NCBI RefSeq assembly: GCF_014931605.1
Contig: NZ_CP053382.1
Location: 2,046,001-2,110,000 of the forward strand
Source: Halomonas sp. MCCC 1A13316
Lineage (GTDB): Bacteria; Pseudomonadota; Gammaproteobacteria; Pseudomonadales; Halomonadaceae
Direction of reading: 5' to 3'
Length of the DNA stretch: 64,000 nucleotides
Shown: piece by piece, positions 29,948-40,849 of the stretch
Layout: each line of letters opens with the position of its first letter
How positions within the stretch are numbered: position 1 is the first letter of the stretch
Program-made: the position numbers and the translations under genes
The notes under the pieces: generated by a model
The model's database searches: none
The model's input: the letters and a program-made list of their open reading frames with translations, nothing else
Told to the model about the DNA's origin: nothing

Positions 29948-32725
29948 TCACTGTGTTCTGGGCGTGGTATCTCGCGGCCGGGGGCTGTCGTGGTCGCGGC
30001 CCTTCGGCCCGGATTTCGTTTTCCTGCGCAACAGGCGCTTTTCAAGCTCGACGACGAGAAACAGGGCGACGCCGCACCCGCTCACCAGCAGCCAGTGGTG
30101 CAGATCGAGAGCAGCACTATCGAACACCGCTTGCATGAAGGGCAGGTAGGTCCAGGCGAGCTGCAATACCAGAACGAGCCCGATGGCGATCCACACCGGA
30201 CGACTGCCGAACAGACCCTGAAGGGAGAGATTGCTGCGCAGCAGATATCGGCTGTTGATCAGGTAGGCTGCACTGCCCATGACCAGCGTATTGACGGCAC
30301 CGGTACGCGCGACGGCCTCGTCGCCTTCGACGTGGAGCAGCCAGCTGAACATGCCGAACACGCCGGCGAGAAGCAGCAGGGAGACGAAGGTTACTCGCCA
30401 CAGCAGGAACAGGTCGAGCAGGGCCGCGGCAGGATCGCGCGGTCGCCGTCGCATCAGGTTTTCCTCTCCCTCCTCGAAGGCCAGTGCCAGGCCTAGGGTC
30501 ACGGCGACCACCATGTTGACCCATAGAGCTTGCAGCGGAGTGATGGGCAGTTGAGTCCCGGCCAGCACGGCGAGCATGATCGCCAGGCCTTGGGCGCCAT
30601 TAGTGGGCAGCAGGAAGGTGACCGTCTTGCGGATGTTGTCGTAGACCTTGCGTCCCTCCTCGATGGCGCCGACGATGGTGGCGAAATTGTCGTCGGCCAA
30701 TACCATCTCGGCGGCTTCCTTGGCCGCCTCGGTGCCCTGAATGCCCATTGCCACGCCGACATCGGCGCGCTTGAGTGCCGGGCCGTCGTTGACGCCGTCG
30801 CCGGTCATCGCGCAGATGCCGCCGCGTGCCTGCATCGCCTTGACCAGGCGCAGCTTGTGCTCAGGGGCGGCGCGGGCGAACACGTCCACCTCGGCGATGC
30901 AGATCTCCAGCTCGGTGTCGTTCATGGCCTCCACCTCGCGGCCGGTCAGGGCTCGCTCGGTATTGGCGAAGCCGAGCTGCCGGGCGATGGCCAGTGCCGT
31001 GACGGCGTGGTCCCCGGTGACCATTATCGGACGAATGCCAGCCGAGAGGCAGCGTTCGACTGCCCGGATCACCTCTTCCCGGGGCGGGTCGAGCAGGCCG
31101 ACCAGCCCCAGCAGCACCAGGCCTTCCTCGGCGTGTGCCTCGTCAAGCTCCGAGACGGCATGGATGGGCTTTTCCGCCAGAGCCAGCACGCGTAGGCCGC
31201 GGGCGGAGAGGGCATGGATTCTCTGCTCCCACTCTCCCGGCTCGAGTACGGTGTCGCCAGCATCGGTGCGCACCCGGTGGCACATCTCGAGCAGCCGGTC
31301 CGGGGCTCCCTTGACCATCAGGGTCGGCTGGCCATCGATCTCGTGCAGGGTGGCCATGTACTTGCGCTCGGACTCGAAGGGGATGGCATCGTGCCGGTCG
31401 TGGCGACCTCGCAAGGTGCCGGCATCCAGCCCCGCCTTGGCCGCAGCCACGACCAGGGCACCTTCCGTGGGGTCGCCGTGGATACGCCAGACTCCCGCCT
31501 CGTCCTTGGCCAGTTCGGCGTCGTTGCATAGCGCCCCCACCTTGAGAAAGTGGCGCAGGGCATGATTTTCGTCCAGGTCAATTGGCTCGGAAACGGGAGC
31601 ATCGTCGATGATACGAAGGAAATTCCCGTTGGGAGCGAAGCCGACGCCGGTCACGGCAATCTCCCCCTCCGGCAGCCAGATGGCCTGGGCGGTCATCTCG
31701 TTGCGCGTCAGGGTACCGGTCTTGTCGGTGAAAATGGTGGAAATGGAGCCCAGCGTCTCGACGGCGGGCAAGCGGCGGATGATGGCGTTGCGCCGGGCCA
31801 TGGCCTGAACACCCAGGGCCAGGCCGATGGTGACGATGGCCGGCATACCTTCGGGAATGGCCGCCACGGCGAGCCCTACGGCTGCCATGAACATCTCGCT
31901 GGCGGGCTGGCCGTGAACGAGCGCGCCGATTGCCGCGGTGATAACGGCGGCGCCGAGAATGAAGATGGCCAACACGCGCCCGGCGCGGTCGAGCTGACGC
32001 AGCAGCGGCGTCTTGAGCTTCTCCACGCCGCGCAGCATCTCCGAGATGCGCCCGATCTCGGTCTCGATGCCGGTTGCCACGACGATGCCTTGGGCGGTGC
32101 CCTGGGCAACGATGGTGCTGGCGTAGGCCATGCTGCTGCGTTCGGCCAGGTCGGTCGCCTCGGCGACCGGCGCAGTGTGCTTTTCGACGGCGATCGACTC
32201 GCCCGTCAAGGCGGCTTCCTCTGTGCGCAGCCGGTTGGCCTGGAGCAGGCGCAGGTCGGCGGGCACCCGGTCACCGCTCTCGAGCAGCACGATGTCGCCG
32301 GGCACGAGTTCCTCGGCAGGAATGGTCCGGCGTCGTCCATCGCGCAATACCTTGGCCTGAGGCGAGAGCATGCCGCGAATGCTCTCCAGGGCATGCTCGG
32401 CCTTGCCCTCCTGAACGAAGCCGATCAGCGCGATGATCGTCACCACGCCCACGATGGCCAGGGCATCGAGGCGGTGCCCCAGCGCCAGGCTGGCGATCGC
32501 GGCTACGATCAGGATCATCATGAGCAGGTTGTTGAACTGCTCAAGCAGACGCTTCCACCAGGGGCGTGCAGCCTGTTCTAGCAGCTGATTGGGGCCATGC
32601 TCGGAAAGGCGTGCGGCCGCAGTCTTGGTGTCGAGACCTGCGGGACGGCTGTTGAGTGTCTTCAGCGTCTCGTCGGCAGAAACGGCGTGCCAAGGGGGAT
32701 GTGGGGGAAGGGGACGACCAGGCAT
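29948..32725 (-). CDS. Cation-transporting P-type ATPase (P2 type, CtpF-like)
   Basis: A 925-residue ion pump. The N-terminal cation-ATPase domain ends in GPNQL; the A-domain carries LTGES; the phosphorylation site is FTDKTGTLTRNEMTA; the N-domain contains KGAPDRLLEMC; and the hinge is MTGDGVNDGPALKRADVGVAMG. The fourth helix has the AIPEGMPA ion-site motif of Ca2+-type pumps. The sixth helix reads LWVNMVVAVTLGLALAFE and lacks the acidic residue of the SERCA type, as in the CtpF-like subgroup, so the transported ion is uncertain. The start was set at the ATG at 32725 because GGAG is eight bases upstream; an ATG at 32731 has that element too close. Confidence 0.9.
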   Translation of the reverse strand: MPGRPLPPHPPWHAVSADETLKTLNSRPAGLDTKTAAARLSEHGPNQLLEQAARPWWKRLLEQFNNLLMMILIVAAIASLALGHRLDALAIVGVVTIIALIGFVQEGKAEHALESIRGMLSPQAKVLRDGRRRTIPAEELVPGDIVLLESGDRVPADLRLLQANRLRTEEAALTGESIAVEKHTAPVAEATDLAERSSMAYASTIVAQGTAQGIVVATGIETEIGRISEMLRGVEKLKTPLLRQLDRAGRVLAIFILGAAVITAAIGALVHGQPASEMFMAAVGLAVAAIPEGMPAIVTIGLALGVQAMARRNAIIRRLPAVETLGSISTIFTDKTGTLTRNEMTAQAIWLPEGEIAVTGVGFAPNGNFLRIIDDAPVSEPIDLDENHALRHFLKVGALCNDAELAKDEAGVWRIHGDPTEGALVVAAAKAGLDAGTLRGRHDRHDAIPFESERKYMATLHEIDGQPTLMVKGAPDRLLEMCHRVRTDAGDTVLEPGEWEQRIHALSARGLRVLALAEKPIHAVSELDEAHAEEGLVLLGLVGLLDPPREEVIRAVERCLSAGIRPIMVTGDHAVTALAIARQLGFANTERALTGREVEAMNDTELEICIAEVDVFARAAPEHKLRLVKAMQARGGICAMTGDGVNDGPALKRADVGVAMGIQGTEAAKEAAEMVLADDNFATIVGAIEEGRKVYDNIRKTVTFLLPTNGAQGLAIMLAVLAGTQLPITPLQALWVNMVVAVTLGLALAFEEGEENLMRRRPRDPAAALLDLFLLWRVTFVSLLLLAGVFGMFSWLLHVEGDEAVARTGAVNTLVMGSAAYLINSRYLLRSNLSLQGLFGSRPVWIAIGLVLVLQLAWTYLPFMQAVFDSAALDLHHWLLVSGCGVALFLVVELEKRLLRRKTKSGPKGRDHDSPRPRDTTPRTQ

Positions 32726-32894
32726 GTCCATGTCTCCGCAAAGCGATAATTCTTTTTGTAGCATGGCTAGTGCTGCGGTGCAGTGATGCAGGACAAGGAT
32801 CGAGCCGCAAGCTGATATGACGAGGGAATTGAGGGATGCTCGGCGTTGGCGAGCCGGGTATGCTGCCGGCACAACGACTGTCCGGGAGATTTTC

Positions 32895-33374
32895 ATGCCA
32901 TCCGCCGATGCTTCCTTATCATGCGCCGGGAACCGTTGCCCATGCGGCAGTGGCCAGCGTTATGCGGCGTGCTGCGGCCGCTACCATGGCGGTGTGCCGG
33001 CACCCACCCCAGAAGCACTGATGCGCTCCCGCTACAGCGCTTTTGCCCTGGGCCTGCACGACTACTTGCTGTCGACCTGGCACGCCAGTACCCGCCCGAG
33101 GGTGCTGGACCTGGACGAATCGACTCGCTGGGTGCGACTGGAGGTGCTTGACCAGATCCAGGACGGCGACAAGGGCCGCGTGCACTTTCGCGCCACCTTC
33201 CGTGCAGAACGTCGCTGGGCGGTACTGGAAGAGAACTCCCGCTTCGTGCAGGAGGCGGGAGGCTGGCTCTATCTGGACGGTACGCCCAGCGTTACCCGCC
33301 TCAAGCCTGGGCGCAACGACGTTTGTCCCTGCGGCAGCGGGCGCAAGTTCAAGAGTTGCTGCGGCCTAGGATGA
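32895..33374 (+). CDS. ychJ: YchJ-family protein with N- and C-terminal SEC-C motifs
   Basis: A 159-residue UPF0225/YchJ protein. A zinc-binding SEC-C motif opens it (CPCGSGQRYAACC) and a second closes it (VCPCGSGRKFKSCC). In between is the NTF2-like YchJ middle domain (PEALMRSRYSAFALGLHDYL, then STWHASTRP). The ATG at 32895 has GGGAG eight bases upstream. It is divergent from the P-type ATPase gene and convergent with the NhaC-family gene. The function of YchJ is not established; SEC-C zinc motifs often mediate binding to other proteins. Confidence 0.92.
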   Translation: MPSADASLSCAGNRCPCGSGQRYAACCGRYHGGVPAPTPEALMRSRYSAFALGLHDYLLSTWHASTRPRVLDLDESTRWVRLEVLDQIQDGDKGRVHFRATFRAERRWAVLEENSRFVQEAGGWLYLDGTPSVTRLKPGRNDVCPCGSGRKFKSCCGLG

Positions 33375-33394
33375 TCCCAGTCAAATGGACCCTG

Positions 33395-34741
33395 TCAGAG
33401 CATCATCGCGGCCAGCCAGCCGAAACCGATCAGCGGCACGTTGTAGTGCAGGAAGGTGGGCACCACGGTGTCCCAGATATGGTCGTGCTGGCCGTCGGCA
33501 TTGAGCCCGGCGGTGGGGCCGAGGGTCGAATCGGAGGCCGGCGAGCCGGCATCGCCGAGTGCCGCGGCGGTACCTACCAGGGCGATGGTGGCCATGGGCG
33601 AGAAGCCGAAGCTCAACGCCAACGGCACGTAGAGCGAGGCGATGATCGGCACCGTGGAGAATGACGAGCCGATGCCCATGGTGATGAACAACCCCACCAG
33701 CAGCATGACCAGGGCCGCCAGCCCCTTGTTGTCACCGATCAGCTCGGCCGAGCCTTCCACCAGCGCCGAAACTTCGCCGGTCGCCTGCATCACCCCGGCG
33801 AAGCCGGCGGCGCTGATCATGATGAAGCCCACCTGCGCCATCATGCGCATGCCTTCGGTAAAGATGCCGTCCTGCTCGTGCCAGCGGAACACGCCGCTGA
33901 CCGAGAGCAGGGCGAAGCCGAACAATCCGCCGAGCACCATGGAACCCGAGATCAATTGGGTCGCTACCGTGCCCAGCAGGGCTGCGGCAAGCACCGCCAT
34001 CTGCCAGGGCGCCAGGTGCCGGGCGGCCTGGGCCGGGGTCTCGTCGCCATGGGCCAGGTCCCGGTCCTCATATTGACGCGGGCGACGATAGCTCCACAGC
34101 CACGCCACGGCGAGCCCCAGCGCCATGCCGCCGATGGGGATGAGCATGGCCATGGGCACCATGCCCCGAGTGACCTCAAGGCCGAGTTCCGCGCCGCTTT
34201 CATTGAGATTGGCGAGCAGAATGTCGTTGAGGAAGATCGAACCGAATCCCACCGGCAGCAGCATGTAGGGCGCAGTGATGCCGAAGGTGATCACACAGGC
34301 GGCGACCCGACGGTCCAGGCGCAGGTGATTCATCAGCTTGAGCAGCGGCGGTACCAGCACCGGGATGAAGGCGATGTGTACCGGGATCAGGTTCTGCGAG
34401 CTGACCGCGGCGGCGAGCAGGGCACCGAGCAGGGTGAAGGCGACCCAGCGCCGGCTCGACGGCTGATCATCGATATGCATGCCGCGAATGGCACGCTCGG
34501 CCAGCAGCTCGGTGATGCCGGAGCGCGACAGGGCCACGGCAAAGGCGCCCAGCACGGCATAAGAGAGGGCAATGGTGGCACCGCCACCCAGGCCTTCGTT
34601 GAAGGCTTCGAGAATCTCGGCCAGCGGCAGCCCGGCGACGAGGCCTCCGATCAGGCTGGCGGCGATCAGGGCGAAGACGACGGAGACGCGGGCAAGGCTG
34701 AGAGAGACCATGACCAGGATGGCCAGAACGATGGCATTCAT
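33395..34741 (-). CDS. Na+/H+ antiporter family protein (NhaC/YuiF-like)
   Basis: A 448-residue membrane protein with about 11-12 helices. The first is [19 protein letters not shown], followed by [20 protein letters not shown] and [17 protein letters not shown], and near the C-terminus [16 protein letters not shown] and [20 protein letters not shown], which are typical of this ion-transporter group. It lies downstream of hutH on the same strand but is separated by an intrinsic terminator, so it is probably expressed on its own. Sodium/proton exchange is assumed from the family; some relatives carry organic ions, and a hut-linked role cannot be excluded. Confidence 0.85.
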   Translation of the reverse strand: MNAIVLAILVMVSLSLARVSVVFALIAASLIGGLVAGLPLAEILEAFNEGLGGGATIALSYAVLGAFAVALSRSGITELLAERAIRGMHIDDQPSSRRWVAFTLLGALLAAAVSSQNLIPVHIAFIPVLVPPLLKLMNHLRLDRRVAACVITFGITAPYMLLPVGFGSIFLNDILLANLNESGAELGLEVTRGMVPMAMLIPIGGMALGLAVAWLWSYRRPRQYEDRDLAHGDETPAQAARHLAPWQMAVLAAALLGTVATQLISGSMVLGGLFGFALLSVSGVFRWHEQDGIFTEGMRMMAQVGFIMISAAGFAGVMQATGEVSALVEGSAELIGDNKGLAALVMLLVGLFITMGIGSSFSTVPIIASLYVPLALSFGFSPMATIALVGTAAALGDAGSPASDSTLGPTAGLNADGQHDHIWDTVVPTFLHYNVPLIGFGWLAAMML

Positions 34742-34794
34742 GTTGGCTCACAGAAGGCAGGAAAGGTAGTCAGTAGCGTTTCGGACAGAATAAA

Positions 34795-34817
34795 GCCCCG
34801 AGCCGGAGCGTCGGGGC
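34795..34817 (-). terminator. Intrinsic terminator after hutH
   Basis: GCCCCGA and TCGGGGC form a seven-base stem around a nine-base loop. On the minus strand it is followed by TTTATTC. It lies 31 bases beyond the hutH stop and ends the hutI-G-U-H operon. Confidence 0.75.
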
Positions 34818-34847
34818 AGCATATCTTACCTCAAGCGAGGGGGCGGG

Positions 34848-36395
34848 TCAGTGGCTCGGCAACATCTCCAACGGCATCAGGCCATTGAGTGCCCGTGAGG
34901 CGAGCAGTTGGGTAGCGCTCTCGATGTCGGGGCCGAAAAAACGGTCGCGATCATAGTAGGCGACCCTGCCGCGCAGGGCCTGGCGTGCCTGCTCCAAGCG
35001 CGGCGTGCTCGTCAGGCGGCGCTGTTGCGCGTCGAGACGGAAGTCGAGCCCCTGGCAGGCCGCCAGCCACTCGATGGCAACGATGCCACGCACGTTGTCG
35101 GCCATTTCCCATAGCCGCTTGCCGGCGGCCGGTGCCATGGAAACGTGATCCTCCTGGTTGGCCGAGGTGGGCAGGCTGTCGACGCTGTGGGGGTGGGCCA
35201 GGGCCTTGTTCTCGCTGGCAAGCGCCGCGGCGGTGACCTGGGCGATCATGAAGCCGGAGTTGACGCCGCCGTTCTCCACCAGGAAGGGCGGCAACTGCGA
35301 CATATGAGTGTCCATCATCAATGAGACCCGGCGTTCGGTGAGCGAGCCGATCTCGGCCAGCGCCAGGGCCAGGTTGTCGGCGGCCATGGCCACAGGCTCG
35401 GCGTGGAAGTTGCCGCCCGAAAGGATGTCGCCCTCGTCGCTGAAAACCAGCGGGTTGTCCGATACCGCATTGACCTCCACGGCCAGCACTTCGGCGGCCT
35501 GGCGAATCTGGGTCAGCACGGCGCCCATTACCTGGGGCTGGCAGCGCAGCGAGTAGGGATCCTGCACCTTGTCGCAATCGGCGTGGGAGTCGCTGATCTC
35601 GCTGCGTTCGTCGAGCAGATGACGATAGGCCGCCGCGGCGTCGATCTGGCCGCGCTGGCCGCGGGCCGCATGAATGCGAGCATCGAAGGGGGAGCGCGAG
35701 CTCAGCGTGGCCTCCACCGTCAGTGCACCGCACACCGTGGCGGCGGCATAAAGATCCTCGGCCTCGAACAGCCCCTTGAGGGCGTAGGCGGTGGAGACCT
35801 GGGTGCCGTTGAGCAGCGCCAGGCCCTCCTTGGGCGCGAGCATGAGCGGTTCCAGCCCGGCGATGGCCAGCGCCTCGCGGGCATCGATCCATTCACCGCG
35901 ATGGCGCGCCTTGCCCTCGCCGAGCAACACCGCGCTCATCTGGGCCAGCGGCGCCAGGTCGCCGGAGGCGCCTACCGAACCCTTGAGCGGGATATGCGGA
36001 TAGACCTCGGCGTTGACCAGGGCGAGCAGGGCGTCCAGCACCTCGCGGCGAATGCCGGAGAAACCGCGCGCCAGACTGTTCACCTTGAGCACCATGACCA
36101 GGCGCACCAGGGCGTCTTCCATGGGCTGGCCGACGCCGGTGGCGTGAGACAGCACCAGCGAACGCTGCAGGTCTTCCAGGTGGTCGTGGTCGATGCGGGT
36201 CTGGGCCAGCAAGCCGAAGCCGGTATTGATGCCGTAGACCGTGCGGTCCTCTACCACCACGCGGTTGACGCAATCCACTGCACGTTGGATGGCAGCGTCG
36301 GCACTTTGCGGCAGCGTCACGCGTAGTGGTGCCTCGAAGACATGGCGCGCCTGGGCCAGGGTCATCTTGCCGGGTTGGATCTCAAGATTGGGCAT
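34848..36395 (-). CDS. hutH: Histidine ammonia-lyase
   Basis: A 515-residue enzyme catalysing the first step of histidine breakdown, histidine to urocanate plus ammonia. The Ala-Ser-Gly triad that cyclises to the MIO group lies in [15 protein letters not shown] near residues 140-155, preceded by YGINTGFG around 53-60. Start: ATG at 36395 (MPNLEIQPG) with AGGGAAG upstream; an earlier in-frame start adds 23 unrelated residues. Last gene of the hut operon, 172 bases after hutU. Confidence 0.96.
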   Translation of the reverse strand: MPNLEIQPGKMTLAQARHVFEAPLRVTLPQSADAAIQRAVDCVNRVVVEDRTVYGINTGFGLLAQTRIDHDHLEDLQRSLVLSHATGVGQPMEDALVRLVMVLKVNSLARGFSGIRREVLDALLALVNAEVYPHIPLKGSVGASGDLAPLAQMSAVLLGEGKARHRGEWIDAREALAIAGLEPLMLAPKEGLALLNGTQVSTAYALKGLFEAEDLYAAATVCGALTVEATLSSRSPFDARIHAARGQRGQIDAAAAYRHLLDERSEISDSHADCDKVQDPYSLRCQPQVMGAVLTQIRQAAEVLAVEVNAVSDNPLVFSDEGDILSGGNFHAEPVAMAADNLALALAEIGSLTERRVSLMMDTHMSQLPPFLVENGGVNSGFMIAQVTAAALASENKALAHPHSVDSLPTSANQEDHVSMAPAAGKRLWEMADNVRGIVAIEWLAACQGLDFRLDAQQRRLTSTPRLEQARQALRGRVAYYDRDRFFGPDIESATQLLASRALNGLMPLEMLPSH

Positions 36396-36493
36396 GGAAT
36401 GGCTTCCCTGAAAATGGCATTGGCAGCGGAAGCGATGAGCCATGCCGGCAACAAGTCTTTGCAAGGGCGCTGTGAACCCATCCCTGGGCGCTA

Positions 36494-36515
36494 CTTTTTC
36501 CTTCCCTGGAAAAAG
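36494..36515. repeat. Hairpin in the hutU-hutH spacer
   Basis: CTTTTTCC and GGAAAAAG form a perfect eight-base stem with a six-base loop in the 172-base gap between hutU and hutH. It is AT-rich in the stem and has no trailing T-run on the minus strand, so an mRNA stability or processing element is more likely than a terminator. Confidence 0.45.
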
Positions 36516-36567
36516 ACCCTCGCTTCGCCTTGTCCCCGGCGCTCATCGCGCCGAACGTGAGGCGCTC

Positions 36568-38259
<1,692 letters not shown>

Positions 38260-38328
38260 CGGTGTGTTCTCTCTTCGTTGCAGCTTTGTCGACGATTTCG
38301 TCGTAGCGGTATGTCGTTCGGTGTTCGA

Positions 38329-39306
38329 TCAGGTATCCAGCGTGAGCTGGTGGATCAGGCGCGCTGCCGCTCGGGCGGTGCGGCCGTCGTTATCGAAACT
38401 GGGGTTGAGTTCGGCGAAGTCGGCCAGGCGCAGCTTGCCGCTGTCGCGCACGGTCTCGATCAGCGTCTCGATCATGGCCAGCGCAACGCCGCGCGCGGCC
38501 GGCGCGCTGACGCCGGGTGCCTCGGAGGATGGAAGCACGTCGAGGTCGACGGTCAGGTAGAGGTGGTCGCAGTGTGCCATGAAGCGCTCCAGCTCTCGCT
38601 GGATGGCCTCGAAGCGGTGCGGGAGGAATTCACGATCCTCCTTGATCAGCACGCCTAGCTTGCGGGCGCGGTCAAACAGGGCCCGGGTGTTGTTCGCCCG
38701 GCTAACGCCCAGGCAGGCATAGCGGAACGGCCAGCCGCGTGCCTCGCACTCGGCGGCAATCTGGGCGAAGGGCGTCCCGGAGGAACGTACCTGGCTGGGG
38801 TCGCGCAGGTCGAAGTGGGCGTCGAGATTGACGATGCCGATCTTGGGACAGCGTTCCCCGCGTGCTTCCAGGTGCCGGGTCAGGCCGGACCAGCTGGCGT
38901 AGGCCATTTCATGCCCGCCACCCAGTGCCACGGGCAGTTGAGAGTTGGCCAGCAAGGTAGCGAGCCGCTCGGCCAGGCGCGCCTGGGCGGATTCCATGTC
39001 GTCGTTGCCGTGGCAGTTCACGTCGCCCGCATCGAAGACCGGGGCCCGCCTGTGCCAGGCAAGCGGTGCCAGCGCCCTGCGCAGTGAGCGGGGACCCTCA
39101 GCGGCACCGACGCGACCCTGGTTGCGCGCCACCCCGGCGTCGCAGCCGAAGCCGACCAGGACGACGCCAGGCTCGCTGGCGCGCTTGTACGGCGTGACCA
39201 CCTGATGCCAGCGCAGGCTGTCGGGCTCCACGTCCTCGCGACCGGCCCAGAGCGACATGTCGATGGAAGGGTCGGCCAGGTGCAGGTCGTGATCGGTCTC
39301 AGCCAT
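38329..39306 (-). CDS. hutG: Formimidoylglutamase
   Basis: A 325-residue binuclear-manganese hydrolase of the arginase family that splits N-formimidoyl-glutamate into glutamate and formamide. Metal-binding segments are [26 protein letters not shown] and [19 protein letters not shown]. The presence of this enzyme, without hutF, indicates the one-step (formamide) branch of the pathway. The ATG at 39306 has AGGAG upstream and overlaps the hutI stop by eight bases. Confidence 0.94.
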   Translation of the reverse strand: MAETDHDLHLADPSIDMSLWAGREDVEPDSLRWHQVVTPYKRASEPGVVLVGFGCDAGVARNQGRVGAAEGPRSLRRALAPLAWHRRAPVFDAGDVNCHGNDDMESAQARLAERLATLLANSQLPVALGGGHEMAYASWSGLTRHLEARGERCPKIGIVNLDAHFDLRDPSQVRSSGTPFAQIAAECEARGWPFRYACLGVSRANNTRALFDRARKLGVLIKEDREFLPHRFEAIQRELERFMAHCDHLYLTVDLDVLPSSEAPGVSAPAARGVALAMIETLIETVRDSGKLRLADFAELNPSFDNDGRTARAAARLIHQLTLDT

Positions 39307-40522
39307 GGGTCACTCCTCCCTTGAAGATGCGTTGGCGCAGGCGGCCAGGCTGTACGGCGTACGCCAGCTCGGCCGGTGTGTCGACGTCCCATAGGCAGAG
39401 GTCCGCCGGGGCGCCCTCGACGATGCGGCCGAGCGAACGATCGTGCAGCCCCAGCGCGCGGGCACCGTGAGCTGTCATCCCGACCAGCGCCTCTTGCGGC
39501 GTCAGGCGGAACAGGGTGCAGGCGAAGTTGAGCATCAGGGTCGGCATGAACAGCGGCGAGCTGCCGGGGTTGGCATCGGTGGCCAGCGCCATGGGGACTC
39601 CGGCCTCGCGCAGCGCCGCGATCGGCGGACGCTGGGTCTCGCGCAGGGTATGGAAGGCACCGGGCAACAGCACGGCAGTACTGCCGGCCTTGCGCAAGGC
39701 AGCCACGCCGGCCTCGTCGAGATACTCGATATGATCGGCAGAGAGTGCGCCATGACGCGCCGCCATGGCGCTGCCGCCGAGGTTGGAGAGCTGCTCGGCA
39801 TGGGCTTTGATCGGCAGGCCATGGGCCTCGGCGGCTTCGAACACGCGCTCGCACTGCGCCACCGAGAAGGCGATCTTCTCGCAGAAGACGTCAACCGCAT
39901 CGGCCAGGCCCTGCTCGGCGGCGGTGGGAATCATCTCGCGGCATACCAGGTCGATGTAGCCGTCGCTGTCGCCGGCATACTCCGGTGGCAGTGCATGGGC
40001 GCCCAGCAGGGTGGTGACCACCCGTACCGGTAGTGCTTCGCCCAGGCGGCGTGCCACGCGCAGCATCTTGAGCTCGTCGTCGACCGTCAGGCCGTAGCCG
40101 GACTTGATCTCCACCGTGGTGATACCTTCGCGGATCAATGCTTCGAGCCGTGGCCTTGCCAATTCGAACAGCTCCGACTCGCTGGCGGCCCGGGTGGCGT
40201 TAACGGTGCTGAGAATGCCGCCGCCCTGGCGAGCGATCTCCTCGTAACTCACGCCTTCCAGCCGCTTCTCGAACTCCTCGGCACGATTGCCTCCGTACAC
40301 CAGGTGGGTATGGCAATCGACCAGGCCCGGTGTCATCACGCCGCCTTGGCCCATTGTCTCGCAGGCTTCCGCTTCGGTGCGGTCGAGTTCGCGCATCGGC
40401 ATGACGCGCTCGATCGACTCGCCTGCCACCATCACTGCCATCGGCTCGGGCAGGGTGACATAGCCATCGAAGAGGGTGACGTCTCGCCACAGTCGGCGCG
40501 GCTGGTAGGGCTGTGCTGGCAT
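39299..40522 (-). CDS. hutI: Imidazolonepropionase
   Basis: A 407-residue amidohydrolase that opens 4-imidazolone-5-propionate to N-formimidoyl-glutamate. The metal site [16 protein letters not shown] lies near residues 65-80; [36 protein letters not shown] and [12 protein letters not shown] follow. The ATG at 40522 has GGGAG upstream; an earlier in-frame start would put the HutC-type operator inside the gene. First gene of the hutI-hutG-hutU-hutH operon. Confidence 0.96.
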   Translation of the reverse strand: MPAQPYQPRRLWRDVTLFDGYVTLPEPMAVMVAGESIERVMPMRELDRTEAEACETMGQGGVMTPGLVDCHTHLVYGGNRAEEFEKRLEGVSYEEIARQGGGILSTVNATRAASESELFELARPRLEALIREGITTVEIKSGYGLTVDDELKMLRVARRLGEALPVRVVTTLLGAHALPPEYAGDSDGYIDLVCREMIPTAAEQGLADAVDVFCEKIAFSVAQCERVFEAAEAHGLPIKAHAEQLSNLGGSAMAARHGALSADHIEYLDEAGVAALRKAGSTAVLLPGAFHTLRETQRPPIAALREAGVPMALATDANPGSSPLFMPTLMLNFACTLFRLTPQEALVGMTAHGARALGLHDRSLGRIVEGAPADLCLWDVDTPAELAYAVQPGRLRQRIFKGGVTHG

Positions 40523-40550
40523 TTCGGTCTCCCTTCTTGTGCTGCCGTAA

Positions 40551-40560
40551 TGTATATACA
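40551..40560. promoter_or_regulatory. HutC-type operator at hutI
   Basis: The palindrome TGTATATACA is 28 bases upstream of the hutI ATG and overlaps the end of the proposed -10 box, so bound HutC would block initiation. It resembles operators described for GntR-family HutC repressors. Confidence 0.75.
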
Positions 40561-40587
40561 AATAAACGGTCCCGGTGCCAGCGTCAA
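40559..40587 (-). promoter_or_regulatory. Possible sigma-70 promoter of the hut operon
   Basis: On the minus strand TTGACG (40587-40582) is followed after 17 bases by TATTTG (40564-40559). The -35 is 5 of 6 and the -10 only 3 of 6, but the arrangement places the start site inside the HutC-type palindrome. Confidence 0.4.
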
Positions 40588-40769
40588 GCGAGTCTCGAGG
40601 AGGTTCGAGTTTCGAAGTCGTGGTGGCTTGCGAGAGGCTTTTTTAAATAATTGTTAATAAAATATTTTTCTTAAATATAAGGAATAACGGCGGCGTGTCG
40701 GAAAAGAGAGGGTAGACCAAGGTATAAGCTCTACTGAAGGTCGGAGGGTGGCGCCTGGAACCACCGTAA

Positions 40770-40779
40770 TGTATATACA
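40770..40779. promoter_or_regulatory. HutC-type operator at the YjiH-family gene
   Basis: Second TGTATATACA palindrome in an identical 19-base context, 70 bases upstream of the rightward ATG at 40850. It links this membrane-protein gene to the hut regulon. Confidence 0.75.
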
Positions 40780-40849
40780 AATCAGCGCCCAACATGGCTT
40801 CGATGCAGCTCATCGAAGTCGCCGACAATCACAACGCGAGGTAAGCACC

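Larger units (their letters stand above)
40523..40849. other. Divergent hut control region
   Basis: 327 bases between hutI and the YjiH-family gene. It contains two identical 19-base copies of CCGTAATGTATATACAAAT (40545-40563 and 40764-40782, same orientation), each centred on the palindrome TGTATATACA. A strongly AT-rich stretch runs from 40639 to 40688, in sharp contrast with the surrounding GC-rich DNA, and TATAAG at 40723-40728 could be a -10 box for the rightward gene. No gene is supported here. Confidence 0.7.

Noticed and set aside
40622..40637. A GG-N10-GC arrangement (TGGCTTGCGAGAGGCT) that could be a sigma-54 promoter for the YjiH-family hut gene
   Set aside because: Both the -24 block (TT for AC) and the -12 block (AGGC for TTGC) are poor, and it is over 200 bases from the ATG. 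The spacing alone can occur by chance in GC-rich DNA.
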